Part shown: positions 1 to 7,996 of the stretch, piece after piece
Layout of the letters: the number at the start of each line of letters is the position of its first letter
Numbering within the stretch: position 1 is the stretch's first letter
Assembly (NCBI GenBank): GCA_003168295.1
Contig: PMST01000236.1
Location: 1 to 16,041 of the forward strand
Direction of reading: 5' to 3'
Origin: Actinomycetota bacterium
GTDB taxonomy: Bacteria; Actinomycetota; Actinomycetes; Streptosporangiales; Streptosporangiaceae
DNA: 16,041 nt
Made by a program: the position numbers and the translations under genes
The notes under the pieces: model-generated
What the model saw: only the letters and a program-made list of their open reading frames with translations
Told to the model about the DNA's origin: nothing
Database searches by the model: none

Positions 1-1179
1 GGCGTGTACATATGCGACGAGTGCATCGACCTCTGCAACGAGATCATCGAGGAAGAGCTCGCCGAGCCCACCGAGTTCAAGTGGGACAGCCTGCCCAAGC
101 CGCGGGAGATCTACGAGTTCCTCGACGCGTACGTGATCGGCCAGGACAAGGCCAAGAAGGCCCTGTCCGTGGCCGTGTACAACCACTACAAGCGCGTCCA
201 GTCGGGGGACGACCGGCCCGGCGATGAGGGCGTTGAGCTGGCTAAGTCCAACATCTTGCTGCTCGGCCCGACCGGCTCGGGCAAGACGCTGCTGGCCCAG
301 ACGCTGGCCCGGCTGCTCAACGTACCGTTCGCGATCGCCGACGCGACCGCCCTGACCGAGGCCGGCTACGTCGGTGAAGACGTCGAGAACATCCTGCTTA
401 AGCTGATCCAGGCGGCGGACTACGACGTCAAAAAGGCCGAGACGGGCATCATCTACATCGATGAGATCGACAAGATCGCGCGCAAGAGCGAGAACCCGTC
501 GATCACCCGCGATGTCTCCGGCGAGGGCGTGCAGCAGGCGCTGCTGAAGATCCTCGAGGGCACCACGGCCTCGGTGCCGCCGCAGGGCGGGCGCAAGCAC
601 CCGCACCAGGAGTTCATCCAGATCGACACCACCAACGTGCTGTTCATCTGCGGTGGAGCGTTCGCCGGTCTGGAGAAGATCATCGAGCAGCGCTCCGGCC
701 ATAACGGGATGGGCTTCAACGCCAAGCTCCGGGTCAGGAACGTTAACACCGATCAATTCGGCGAGGTGATGCCGGAAGACCTGCTGAAGTTCGGGATGAT
801 CCCCGAGTTCGTCGGCCGGCTGCCGGTGATCACCAGCGTGCACAACCTGGACCGGGACGCGCTCATCCAGATCCTGACCGAGCCGCGGAACGCGCTGGTG
901 AAGCAGTACCGGCGGCTGTTCGAACTTGACGGAGTGGATCTGGAATTCACGCCGGACTCGCTGGAGGCCATCGCTGACCAGGCGAACCTTCGCGGCACCG
1001 GGGCCCGCGGGCTGCGCGCGATTCTGGAAGAGGTCCTGCAGTCGGTCATGTACGAGGTGCCGAGCCGCAAGGACGTGGAGCGCGTCGTGATCACGCGCGA
1101 AGCCGTGCTCGAGAATGTGAACCCGACGATCGTTCCGAGGGACGTCACGCGGCGCACACCGCGCGAGAAATCAGCCTGA
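1..1179 (+). CDS. clpX: ClpX, ATP-dependent unfoldase subunit of ClpXP (5' partial)
   Basis: AAA+ unfoldase that recognises substrates and threads them into the ClpP chamber in the cytoplasm. The window opens inside the N-terminal zinc-binding domain: only its second Cys pair (CDECIDLC) is present, so the true start lies upstream and the GTG at 4 is not the start. Visible motifs are Walker A GPTGSGKT (265-288), the pore-1 loop GYVGED (364-381), Walker [10 protein letters not shown] (448-474), and sensor-2 in [14 protein letters not shown] near 1000-1035. The ClpP-docking loop reads GMGF (706-717) where most ClpX proteins have IGF. The C-terminus is short and basic and ends at TGA 1177-1179. 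A 290-bp spacer separates it from the next gene, so it probably ends its own transcription unit. Identification is secure. Confidence 0.98.
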   Translation, partial: GVYICDECIDLCNEIIEEELAEPTEFKWDSLPKPREIYEFLDAYVIGQDKAKKALSVAVYNHYKRVQSGDDRPGDEGVELAKSNILLLGPTGSGKTLLAQTLARLLNVPFAIADATALTEAGYVGEDVENILLKLIQAADYDVKKAETGIIYIDEIDKIARKSENPSITRDVSGEGVQQALLKILEGTTASVPPQGGRKHPHQEFIQIDTTNVLFICGGAFAGLEKIIEQRSGHNGMGFNAKLRVRNVNTDQFGEVMPEDLLKFGMIPEFVGRLPVITSVHNLDRDALIQILTEPRNALVKQYRRLFELDGVDLEFTPDSLEAIADQANLRGTGARGLRAILEEVLQSVMYEVPSRKDVERVVITREAVLENVNPTIVPRDVTRRTPREKSA

Positions 1180-1469
1180 ACCGGTCTGTTCGCCGGTCCC
1201 TCGCCGGTCGCGGGAACCCTGGGAGGTCATTTTCCCGGCCTGAGTTGTCCTTCTGCGCAATTATTCGATAACAGCGGGCTGGCCAGCGTATTCGCAGGGT
1301 AAAGGTGGCGTCTGCCTGATGTCGACTTTGAGGGTATTGCTCTCGATCCTCGCAATCGATGTGTAGCCTCCTGCGTATTGCCGTTAGTCTGGCGGGGTTC
1401 CCGCCACGCCAGGATCTCGGACGCTGTCAAAGCAACCGTCTTCCACAGCGACGGGGGAATTGAGCACAG
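1180..1469. other. Intergenic region between clpX and the low-complexity membrane gene
   Basis: There is no convincing gene on either strand; the minus-strand ORFs crossing it run on as shadows of the downstream gene. The stretch 1240-1400 is clearly richer in A/T than its flanks, as expected for a promoter region. TAGCCT (1364-1369) and TAGTCT (1385-1390) are possible -10 elements, but neither has a well-placed TTGAC-type -35. A weak inverted repeat CGGGAA (1211-1216) / TTCCCG (1232-1237) with a 15-nt loop lies shortly after the clpX stop; it lacks a clear U-tract and is a poor terminator candidate. A much stronger hairpin at 1390-1406 is listed separately. A likely ribosome-binding site GGGGGAA (1453-1459) precedes the ATG at 1470. 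Confidence 0.5.
1390..1406 (+). promoter_or_regulatory. Perfect 7-bp hairpin in the leader of the low-complexity membrane gene
   Basis: TGGCGGG (1390-1396), a three-base spacer GTT, then CCCGCCA (1400-1406) form a perfect palindrome. An overlapping alternative pairing, CTGGCG (1389-1394) with CGCCAG (1407-1412), exists. No T-run follows, so it does not look like an intrinsic terminator. It sits about 65 bp before the ATG at 1470 and touches the candidate -10 TAGTCT. It could be an operator or a 5'-UTR structure. The palindrome is seen directly; its role is unknown. Confidence 0.4.
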
Positions 1470-3824
1470 ATGAGTGGTTGGGATGCCCCCACGGGGAGCT
1501 GGGACGCAAGCGAGGAGCCCGAGGAACAGAGCGGGCCGGGCTACCAGCAAGATCAGTCGACAGGCGGCCAACAGGCCCCGCGCGGCAGCGAGGGCCGAGT
1601 TCGGGCCGGGCGACGCGGCCTGCCCGGGTACGACCAGGCCGAGACCCACGACCAGGCCGCAGGCTACGACAGCGGGTCCGGCAGCGGCTACGGGCCGGGG
1701 TCGGGTTACGGCCAGCAGCCTGTCTACGAGCCGGTAACGGGCAGCGGCCAGCAGCGAAGCCTCGGGTCCGGCCCCCAGCTTCCGGGCCCATCACAGAACA
1801 CGCCGAGCTCAGGTCCGCGCCGTGCGATCGCCCCCGGCCCGCCGCGCCCGCAGGCTGCTCTCGGCCCGGGTCCTTCGGCCGCCGCGGGTTACGACGAGTC
1901 CCGAACCGGGTCATTCCCTGGATACGGCGCGACCGGGGATAACCCGCCAAGCTGGTCAGATACCAGCGATCAGCAGGGTTACCGCGGCCCGCAGGGTTAC
2001 CCCGCCCAGGCGGGTTTCGGCAGCCAGCCGGGCTACGGTGCCGACCGCGATTTCGGCGCCGATCAGGACTACCAGACCCAGCGTGGCGCGCGGTCAGGTT
2101 ACGGCCCGGAAGGGTCCGGCGGCGAACCAGGTTATGGCCAGCAGACGCCAGGCCAGGGCGGTTTCCTGCCCGCCGGTGTCGGCCAGCCGGATCAGCCGGA
2201 TCAGCCGGATCACGACTACCAGACGCAGGTATATCCGCAGCCGGGCTTCGAGCGGCCCGGCTACCCCCAGTCCGACTACCCCCAGTCCGACTACTCGCAG
2301 TCCGACTACCCCGAGTCCGGTTTCCCTCAGTCTGGCTTCCCCCAGACTGGCTTTGGGCAGCAACGCCCCTGGGCGGACGAGTCTGGCCAGGATGCCCTGC
2401 AGGCCACCCGGTCGGAGCCCTCCATTCCGACCCTGGGTAGCCCGGCGCCTGGGGCCCAGGACAGCTTTGGCCAGCAGGCCTCCGGGCCGGGCGGTTTCCT
2501 ACCGGGTGGCACCGGGCCGACCGAGCAGTCCCATCCGGCCTCGGACTACCACACGGAGGCGTACAAGCTGCCGGACTCCGAGCCGTCCGCCGACGACCAG
2601 AATGGCTTCGACCAGAACGGTCGCGGCCAGAACGGCTACGGTCAGAACGGTTACGGCCAGCACGGCTTCGACCCGGACGGCTTCGGCCAGGCTGGTTACG
2701 GCCAGAACGGTTTTGGCCCCAGCGGCGCCAGCCACGATGCCGGCCAGGACGCCCCGGCTCAGGACAGCTTCAGCCAGGCCTCTGGCTCGGGTGGCTACCC
2801 GCAGCCCGGCTACAGCCAGGACAGCTACAGCCGCGATGGCTATGGCCAGGGCGCCCACACCCAAGATGGTTACGCCCCGGCAGGGTACGACCAGGACGGG
2901 TACGGCCAGGACGGATATGTTCCCGGTGCTTTCGGCCAGCCCGCACGGCCATCCAGCACTCCGCAGACCGGTTCCCCGCAGGCCGGTTCCCCGCAGGAGG
3001 CCTACGGTCAGGGCGGCTACGGTCAGGACTCCTATGCCCCGCCGGGCTTCGAGCAGCCCGGCGGCCAGGCTTACGGCGATGATGATTTCGCCTCGCGCGG
3101 TCGTCCGCCACGGTCGGGCCTGTCCGGGCCGGATCAGCCAGGCCCGGGCCAGGGTTCGCCGCATCGGCTCGGCAATACCCGGATGATCCTGTATCTAGCG
3201 GCGTCGGTCATCGGCGTGATCTTGATCGTGCTCCTCGTCTTGCACCTGACCAAGAGCGGCGGGAGCGGCCAGGCGAGCGGGTCCTCCACCCCCACCGCGC
3301 GGACCACGGCCACGGCGGGCGGGGCTGGCTCCGGCTACCGTCTCAAGCAGGCGGCCGCGGTCGGGACGTACCCGCTGAACGCGGCCGCGACCAAGGAGTT
3401 CAGTACGATCGCGGCGAACAAGGCAATCCCCTCGGCCGCGCAGATCAAGGCCAAGGGCGCGGGCCAGCCGGGCGCATCTGTGGTCAGTATCTACACCATC
3501 GGGCCGGTCACGTCGGTGGCGTCCAGCGACTTCAGGGGCATCCTGTTCGTCGGCTTCAATGGCACGTTCGACCCGGCGGCCGTGATCAAGGTCGCGCAGT
3601 CCGAGCTCGTGTCCTCGCGCGTGGTGAGCGCGGGCCCGCACGGCGGCGACATGGTGTGCGGCTACAACACCTCGACCGGCCCTGACGCCAGCGAGTGCGT
3701 GTGGGTCACCCCGACCACCCTCGGCGAAGTCCAGTTCCTCCATAAGGCGAATCCGTCGAAATACGCGGGCGCCGCCACGATCGCTCTCGATGTCAGGAAC
3801 GCCGTGGAGGTCCACGCCGGGTGA
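1470..3824 (+). CDS. Single-pass membrane protein with a long Tyr/Gln/Gly-rich repetitive N-terminal domain
   Basis: A 784-residue protein of unrecognised function. Residues 1 to about 570 are low-complexity, rich in Gly, Gln, Tyr/Phe, Pro, Ser and Asp, and nearly free of Lys. They contain GYGQ-type motifs and three arrays of five-residue repeats. One transmembrane helix follows at about 573-594 (nt 3186-3251), then a Ser/Thr/Gly linker and a compact C-terminal region (about 618-784) with two cysteines (C730, C743) that could form a disulfide. Arg residues just before the helix favour an N-inside, C-outside topology (inference). The ATG at 1470 is preceded by GGGGGAA at 10 nt spacing. Third codon positions stay G/C-rich, so the repeats are genuine coding sequence. 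It lies between clpX and valS, where Streptomyces also has a poorly characterised gene, and ends 24 nt before valS. There is no enzyme signature. Confidence 0.9.
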   Translation: MSGWDAPTGSWDASEEPEEQSGPGYQQDQSTGGQQAPRGSEGRVRAGRRGLPGYDQAETHDQAAGYDSGSGSGYGPGSGYGQQPVYEPVTGSGQQRSLGSGPQLPGPSQNTPSSGPRRAIAPGPPRPQAALGPGPSAAAGYDESRTGSFPGYGATGDNPPSWSDTSDQQGYRGPQGYPAQAGFGSQPGYGADRDFGADQDYQTQRGARSGYGPEGSGGEPGYGQQTPGQGGFLPAGVGQPDQPDQPDHDYQTQVYPQPGFERPGYPQSDYPQSDYSQSDYPESGFPQSGFPQTGFGQQRPWADESGQDALQATRSEPSIPTLGSPAPGAQDSFGQQASGPGGFLPGGTGPTEQSHPASDYHTEAYKLPDSEPSADDQNGFDQNGRGQNGYGQNGYGQHGFDPDGFGQAGYGQNGFGPSGASHDAGQDAPAQDSFSQASGSGGYPQPGYSQDSYSRDGYGQGAHTQDGYAPAGYDQDGYGQDGYVPGAFGQPARPSSTPQTGSPQAGSPQEAYGQGGYGQDSYAPPGFEQPGGQAYGDDDFASRGRPPRSGLSGPDQPGPGQGSPHRLGNTRMILYLAASVIGVILIVLLVLHLTKSGGSGQASGSSTPTARTTATAGGAGSGYRLKQAAAVGTYPLNAAATKEFSTIAANKAIPSAAQIKAKGAGQPGASVVSIYTIGPVTSVASSDFRGILFVGFNGTFDPAAVIKVAQSELVSSRVVSAGPHGGDMVCGYNTSTGPDASECVWVTPTTLGEVQFLHKANPSKYAGAATIALDVRNAVEVHAG
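2187..2213 (+). repeat. Three tandem 9-bp units CCGGATCAG (Pro-Asp-Gln)
   Basis: CCGGATCAG at 2187-2195 and 2196-2204, then CCGGATCAC at 2205-2213, encode PDQ-PDQ-PDH inside the low-complexity domain. Near-perfect nucleotide identity points to recent slippage. The length is a multiple of three, so copy-number change keeps the frame. Confidence 0.8.
2262..2351 (+). repeat. 15-bp tandem repeat array 1 (YPQSD-type, 6 copies)
   Basis: Six units of 15 bp encode YPQSD, YPQSD, YSQSD, YPESG, FPQSG and FPQTG (residues 265-294), running into FGQQ. The aromatic residue always stands first. The first units are nearly identical in DNA and the later ones have drifted, as in a minisatellite growing by slippage under a protein constraint. 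Confidence 0.9.
2595..2714 (+). repeat. 15-bp tandem repeat array 2 (GQNGY-type, 8 copies)
   Basis: Eight consecutive 15-bp units encode DQNGF, DQNGR, GQNGY, GQNGY, GQHGF, DPDGF, GQAGY and GQNGF (residues 376-415). Gln is second in seven of eight and the fifth residue is aromatic in seven of eight. The closest units differ mainly at third codon positions. Confidence 0.9.
2790..2939 (+). repeat. 15-bp tandem repeat array 3 (DGYGQ-type, 10 copies)
   Basis: Ten consecutive 15-bp units (residues 441-490) read GGYPQ, PGYSQ, DSYSR, DGYGQ, GAHTQ, DGYAP, AGYDQ, DGYGQ, DGYVP and GAFGQ. The third residue is Tyr in eight, Phe in one and His in one; the fifth is Gln in seven. DNA divergence is higher than in array 1, while the aromatic position is kept. 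Confidence 0.9.
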
Positions 3825-3834
3825 TTCTGGGTCG

Positions 3835-3840
3835 TAGACT
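3835..3840 (+). promoter_or_regulatory. Candidate -10 element for a leaderless valS transcript
   Basis: TAGACT matches the actinobacterial TANNNT -10 consensus and ends 8 nt before the valS GTG. Transcription would then start at or very near the start codon. No recognisable Shine-Dalgarno lies in the 24 nt between the previous stop and this GTG, which fits. No -35 consensus is seen at 17 bp upstream. folC has the same arrangement. Confidence 0.5.
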
Positions 3841-3848
3841 CACCTGTC

Positions 3849-6479
3849 GTGAGCAGACCCGAGCCCATCGAGCTGCCCTCCCAGTACGCGCCCGCCGAGG
3901 TGGAAGGCGCGCGCTACGAACGCTGGGAGAAGGCAGGTTACTTCGCCGCGGACGCGCAGTCGCAAGCTCCCGCGTTCTCCATCGTCATCCCGCCGCCGAA
4001 CGTGACGGGTTCCCTGCACATCGGCCATGCGCTAGACCACACGCTGATGGACGCGCTGGTCAGGCGCCGCCGGATGCAGGGTTACAACGCCCTGTGGCTG
4101 CCGGGCATGGATCACGCCGGGATCGCCACCCAGAATGTGGTCGAGCGCGAGCTGGCTAAGGAGGGCCTGAGCCGTCACGACCTTGGTCGGGAGGCCTTCG
4201 TCGAGCGCGTCTGGCAGTGGAAGGCGGAATCTGGGGGCAAGATCCTCGGCCAGATGCGCCGCCTCGGCGATAGCGTCGACTGGTCGCGCGAGCGGTTCAC
4301 CATGGACGAGGGCCTGTCCCGCGCGGTCCAGACGATCTTCAAGCGGCTCTTCGACGACGGCCTGATCTACCGGGCCGAACGCATCATCAACTGGTGCCCG
4401 CGCTGCCTGACGGCGCTGTCCGACATCGAGGTCGAGCACAGCGACGACGAAGGCGAGCTCGTCTCGATCCGCTACGGCGGTGTCAGCCAGGACGGCGATG
4501 ACGAGTCCATCGTGGTCGCCACCACCCGGGCCGAGACGATGCTCGGCGACACCGCGGTCGCGGTGCACCCCGGCGACGTGCGTTACACCCATCTGGTCGG
4601 CCGTACCGTGGAGCTGCCGCTGACCGGCCGGCGCATCCCGGTGGTCGCTGATGATCATGTCGACCCGGCCTTCGGCACCGGCGCGGTGAAGGTGACTCCC
4701 GCCCACGACCCGAACGACTTCGAGATCGGCCGCCGTCACGGCCTGCCCAGCATCACCGTCCTCGACGAGCACGGCGTGGTCACCGTGCACGGCCCGTTCC
4801 AGGGCCTGGACCGGTTCGAGGCCAGGCCCGCGGTGGTGGCCGCGCTGCGGGAGGACGGCCGGATCCTCGCCGAGGTCCGGCCGTACCTGCACTCGGTCGG
4901 CCACTGCAGCCGCTGCGGCACGACGGTCGAGCCGCGCCAGTCGCTGCAGTGGTTCGTGGCCGTCGCGCCGCTCGCCCAGGCGGCCGGGGACGCAGTGCGT
5001 GACGGCCGGGTCCGGCTGCACCCGCCGGAGATGAACGCGCGTTACTTCGGCTGGGTGGATGACATGCACGACTGGTGCATTAGCCGCCAGCTCTGGTGGG
5101 GGCACCGGATCCCGGTCTATTACGGACCGAACGACGAGGTGGTCTGCGTCGGCCCGGACGAGCAGGCCCCGGCGGGCTGGCGCCAGGATCCCGACGTGCT
5201 CGACACCTGGTTTTCCTCGGCGCTGTGGCCGTTCTCCACCCTCGGCTGGCCCGACGAAACGCCTGACCTGCGCACGTTCTATCCGACCAGCGTGCTGGTG
5301 ACCGGATACGACATCTTGTTCTTCTGGGTCGCCCGGATGATGATGTTCGGCCTTTACGCGATGCGCGATGCCGAGCCGGACGAGGTTTCCGGGTCCGTGC
5401 CGTTCCGCGTCGTGGCCCTGCACGGCCTGGTCCGCGACCAGTTCGGCAAGAAGATGTCCAAGTCGCGCGGGAACACGGTGGACCCGCTGGACTGGGTGGA
5501 CCGGTTCGGGGCCGACGCGACCAGGTTCACCCTGGCCCGCGGGGCCAACCCCGGCGGTGACATCGCCATCAGCGAGGAGTGGGCCGCAGGCTCGCGCAAC
5601 TTCTGCAACAAGCTATGGAACGCCGTCCGCTTCGCTCTGCTGAACGGCGCGCACGTCCCGGCGGCTCCGCCCGAGCCCAGCTCGTACGCCAGCCCCGACC
5701 GGTGGATCCTGTCCCGGCTGTCGGCCGTGATCGCCGACGTGGACCGGCTGTTCGAGGCCTTCGAGTTCGGCAAGGTCTGCGATGTGCTGTACCACTTCGC
5801 CTGGGACGAGGTCTGCGACTGGTACCTGGAGCTGGCCAAGGTGCCGCTGGCCTCCGGTGACGCCGGCGCGGTCGAGACGACCAGGGGAGTTCTGGGCTTC
5901 GTGCTCGACCAACTGCTCCGGCTGCTGCACCCGGTCATGCCGTTCGTCACCGAGGAGCTGTGGACGGCGCTGACCGGCGAGGAGTCGGTCATGGTGTCCG
6001 CCTGGCCGGTCTTCTCCTATCAGGACCCGGCCGCCGAGGCGGAGATCTCGTCGATGATGCGGCTGGTGACCGAGGTCCGGCGGTTCCGCTCGGATCAGGG
6101 CCTGCGCCCGGGACAGCGGGTGGCGGCCAGGCTGGCGGGCATCGAGAATACGCCGCTGGCCGGGCACGAAGAGCGGATCCGCTCGCTGCTGCGGCTGAAC
6201 CCGCCTGCGGAGGGCTTCACCGCGTCCGCGGCCCTGGAGGTAGAGGGCGTCACGGTCGAGCTCGACGTGGCCGGAGCCATCGACGTGGCGGCCGAACGCC
6301 GCCGGATGGAGAAAGATCTCGCGGCGGCCAGAAACGAGGCCGAGCAGGCGGCCAGAAAGCTGGACAACGCCGCCTTCACTGCGAAGGCTCCCGCCGCCAT
6401 AGTGGCGAAAACCCGTCAGCGCCTAGACGCGGCCCAGGCCGACATCATCCGCCTCGAGCAGCGCCTCGCCTCAATCTGA
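3849..6479 (+). CDS. valS: Valyl-tRNA synthetase
   Basis: Class I aminoacyl-tRNA synthetase charging tRNA-Val in the cytoplasm; 876 residues, normal for the family. The HIGH motif is at residues 57-60 within [13 protein letters not shown] and KMSKS is at 535-539 (nt 5451-5465). The CP1 editing domain is recognisable from [13 protein letters not shown] and [12 protein letters not shown], which hydrolyses mischarged Thr-tRNA in this family. Cys pairs typical of long ValS are present (CPRC, CSRC). The last ~65 residues form the Ala/Arg/Glu-rich coiled-coil arm that binds tRNA. GTG at 3849 gives the expected N-terminus ([19 protein letters not shown]) and has no Shine-Dalgarno but a -10-like hexamer just upstream. 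It differs from IleRS and LeuRS by motif context and length. Very secure. Confidence 0.98.
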   Translation: MSRPEPIELPSQYAPAEVEGARYERWEKAGYFAADAQSQAPAFSIVIPPPNVTGSLHIGHALDHTLMDALVRRRRMQGYNALWLPGMDHAGIATQNVVERELAKEGLSRHDLGREAFVERVWQWKAESGGKILGQMRRLGDSVDWSRERFTMDEGLSRAVQTIFKRLFDDGLIYRAERIINWCPRCLTALSDIEVEHSDDEGELVSIRYGGVSQDGDDESIVVATTRAETMLGDTAVAVHPGDVRYTHLVGRTVELPLTGRRIPVVADDHVDPAFGTGAVKVTPAHDPNDFEIGRRHGLPSITVLDEHGVVTVHGPFQGLDRFEARPAVVAALREDGRILAEVRPYLHSVGHCSRCGTTVEPRQSLQWFVAVAPLAQAAGDAVRDGRVRLHPPEMNARYFGWVDDMHDWCISRQLWWGHRIPVYYGPNDEVVCVGPDEQAPAGWRQDPDVLDTWFSSALWPFSTLGWPDETPDLRTFYPTSVLVTGYDILFFWVARMMMFGLYAMRDAEPDEVSGSVPFRVVALHGLVRDQFGKKMSKSRGNTVDPLDWVDRFGADATRFTLARGANPGGDIAISEEWAAGSRNFCNKLWNAVRFALLNGAHVPAAPPEPSSYASPDRWILSRLSAVIADVDRLFEAFEFGKVCDVLYHFAWDEVCDWYLELAKVPLASGDAGAVETTRGVLGFVLDQLLRLLHPVMPFVTEELWTALTGEESVMVSAWPVFSYQDPAAEAEISSMMRLVTEVRRFRSDQGLRPGQRVAARLAGIENTPLAGHEERIRSLLRLNPPAEGFTASAALEVEGVTVELDVAGAIDVAAERRRMEKDLAAARNEAEQAARKLDNAAFTAKAPAAIVAKTRQRLDAAQADIIRLEQRLASI

Positions 6480-6525
6480 CCCAACGGTATCCGGCGGCGC
6501 GGGCAGGCCGGCTGGGGCTGCGCAG

Positions 6526-6531
6526 TAGGCT
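6526..6531 (+). promoter_or_regulatory. Candidate -10 element for a leaderless folC transcript
   Basis: TAGGCT ends 6 nt before the GTG at 6538, in the 58-nt gap after valS. This spacing places the transcript start on the start codon. No Shine-Dalgarno precedes the GTG and no -35 consensus is visible. It repeats the layout in front of valS. Confidence 0.5.
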
Positions 6532-6537
6532 GGATGT

Positions 6538-7968
6538 GTGGATATCGAGGTTCGGATGCGCGAGGTCGAGCAGGAGATCATCTCCCGCCGGCCCGAACAC
6601 TCCGTTGATCTTGCCCTGGACCGGATGGCCGACCTGGTCGGGCTGCTCGGCGATCCGCAGCGCGCTTGCCCGGTCATCCACATCACGGGTACTAACGGCA
6701 AGACGTCGACCGCCAGGATGATCGACGCGCTGCTGCGCAGCCGCGGCCTGCGCACCGGCCGGTTCACCAGCCCGCACCTGGTCTCGATCAGGGAGCGGAT
6801 CTGCGTGGACGGTGCGGCGGTGACACCGGAGCGCTTCGTCGAGGCCTACGAGGAAATCCTCCCGTTCGTCGCGCTGGTGGATGACAGGCATCCGGTGGCG
6901 ATGTCCTTCTTCGAGGTGCTGACCGGGATGGCCTTCGCGATCTTCGCCGATACGCCGGTGGACGTGATGGTCCTCGAGGTCGGCGTGGGCGGCAGGCTCG
7001 ACTGCACCAACGTCGCGGATGGTTCGGTAGCGGTGATCACCCCGATCGCGATCGACCACACCAGGCTGCTCGGCCACACGATCGAGGAGATCGCGGGGGA
7101 GAAGGCCGGCATCATCAAGCCCGGCGCGGTCGCGGTGCTCGCGCAGCAGTCCCGGCCCGCGGCCGAGGTGCTGCTCAGGCGCGCCGCCGAGGTAGGCGCG
7201 ACGGTGGCCAGGGAAGGCGTGGAGTTCGGCGTGCTGAGCCATGAGCAGGCCGTGGGCGGCCAGCAGCTCGCGCTGCGCGGCCTGCGCGGCACCTACGAGG
7301 ACATCTTCCTCCCTCTGTTCGGCGCTTACCAGGCGGGAAACGCGGCCTGCGCGCTCGCGGCCGTGGAGGCGTTCGCCGGCGTGTCCAGCGTGTCCGGCGA
7401 GGCTGGCGAGGCGCTCGACGGCGAGCTGGTGCGCGAGGCGTTCGCCAAGGTCAGCTCGCCCGGGCGGCTGGAGATCATCAGGCGCAGCCCTACCATCATC
7501 ATCGACGCCTCGCACAACCCGGCCGGCGTGGCGGCGACCGTCGCCGCCGTGCAGGAGACGTTCACCTTCACCAACCTGTACGGTGTCTTCGCGGCCAGCG
7601 GGGACAAGGACGTCGCCGGCATGCTCTCCGAACTCGAGCCGCTGCTTGATGAGATCGTGGTAACTCGCAATTCCTCCGACCGGTCGATGGAGACGGCAGA
7701 GGTCGCGGAGATAGCGGCCGAGATCTTCGGCGACGACCGGGTCACCTCCGCCGACCGGCTCGACGATGCCATCGAGGCTGCGGTGACGCTGGCCGACGAA
7801 GCCGTGGTGGAAGGCCTGCCGGGCAGCGGCGGCGTGCTCGTTACCGGATCGGTGATCACCGCGGGTGACGCCCGCAAGCTGCTCGGACCGAATGGTGGCG
7901 AGCTTCCGCCCGAGCCGCCGGTCAGTCAGCCCTCGCGCCATTCGTTCACGGCCGCGGAACTCTCATGA
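6538..7968 (+). CDS. folC: Folylpolyglutamate synthase / dihydrofolate synthase
   Basis: Mur-ligase-family enzyme that adds glutamate to dihydropteroate and to folates using ATP, retaining folate in the cytoplasm. The 476 residues show the P-loop ITGTNGKTS (GTNGKTS at 51-57), FTSPHL shortly after, the VGVGGRLDCTN element, IDHTRLLG, and DASHNPAG (from residue 323) opening the C-terminal ligase domain. Length and motif order fit bacterial FolC; Mur ligases differ at the GTNGKTS and SPHL elements. It starts with GTG 6538, 58 nt after valS, and ends at TGA 7966-7968, 28 nt before the DUF4233 gene, with which it is probably co-transcribed. The last ~25 residues (Pro/Ser-rich) are a short variable tail. 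Confidence 0.97.
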   Translation: MDIEVRMREVEQEIISRRPEHSVDLALDRMADLVGLLGDPQRACPVIHITGTNGKTSTARMIDALLRSRGLRTGRFTSPHLVSIRERICVDGAAVTPERFVEAYEEILPFVALVDDRHPVAMSFFEVLTGMAFAIFADTPVDVMVLEVGVGGRLDCTNVADGSVAVITPIAIDHTRLLGHTIEEIAGEKAGIIKPGAVAVLAQQSRPAAEVLLRRAAEVGATVAREGVEFGVLSHEQAVGGQQLALRGLRGTYEDIFLPLFGAYQAGNAACALAAVEAFAGVSSVSGEAGEALDGELVREAFAKVSSPGRLEIIRRSPTIIIDASHNPAGVAATVAAVQETFTFTNLYGVFAASGDKDVAGMLSELEPLLDEIVVTRNSSDRSMETAEVAEIAAEIFGDDRVTSADRLDDAIEAAVTLADEAVVEGLPGSGGVLVTGSVITAGDARKLLGPNGGELPPEPPVSQPSRHSFTAAELS

Positions 7969-7996
7969 GGGGCCCAGCGTCGCAGGAGGCGAGCGG

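Noticed and set aside
1211..1237. Possible intrinsic terminator after clpX (CGGGAA / TTCCCG)
   Set aside because: It has only a 6-bp stem, a 15-nt loop and no downstream T-run; not strong enough to call.
1822..3186. 454-codon alternative plus-strand frame inside the low-complexity gene
   Set aside because: It is a +1 shadow rich in Arg/Thr/Ser/Pro. The Tyr/Gln frame has better third-position G/C, a start with a ribosome-binding site, and a membrane segment with a folded C-terminus.
4032..5423. 463-codon minus-strand open frame opposite valS
   Set aside because: It is a GC-rich antisense shadow of the secure valS gene, with Arg/His/Ala/Gly-biased composition, no domain and no supporting ribosome-binding context.
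6445..7941. 498-codon minus-strand open frame opposite folC
   Set aside because: It covers folC almost completely in antisense and has the His/Arg/Asp-rich composition of a GC-codon shadow.
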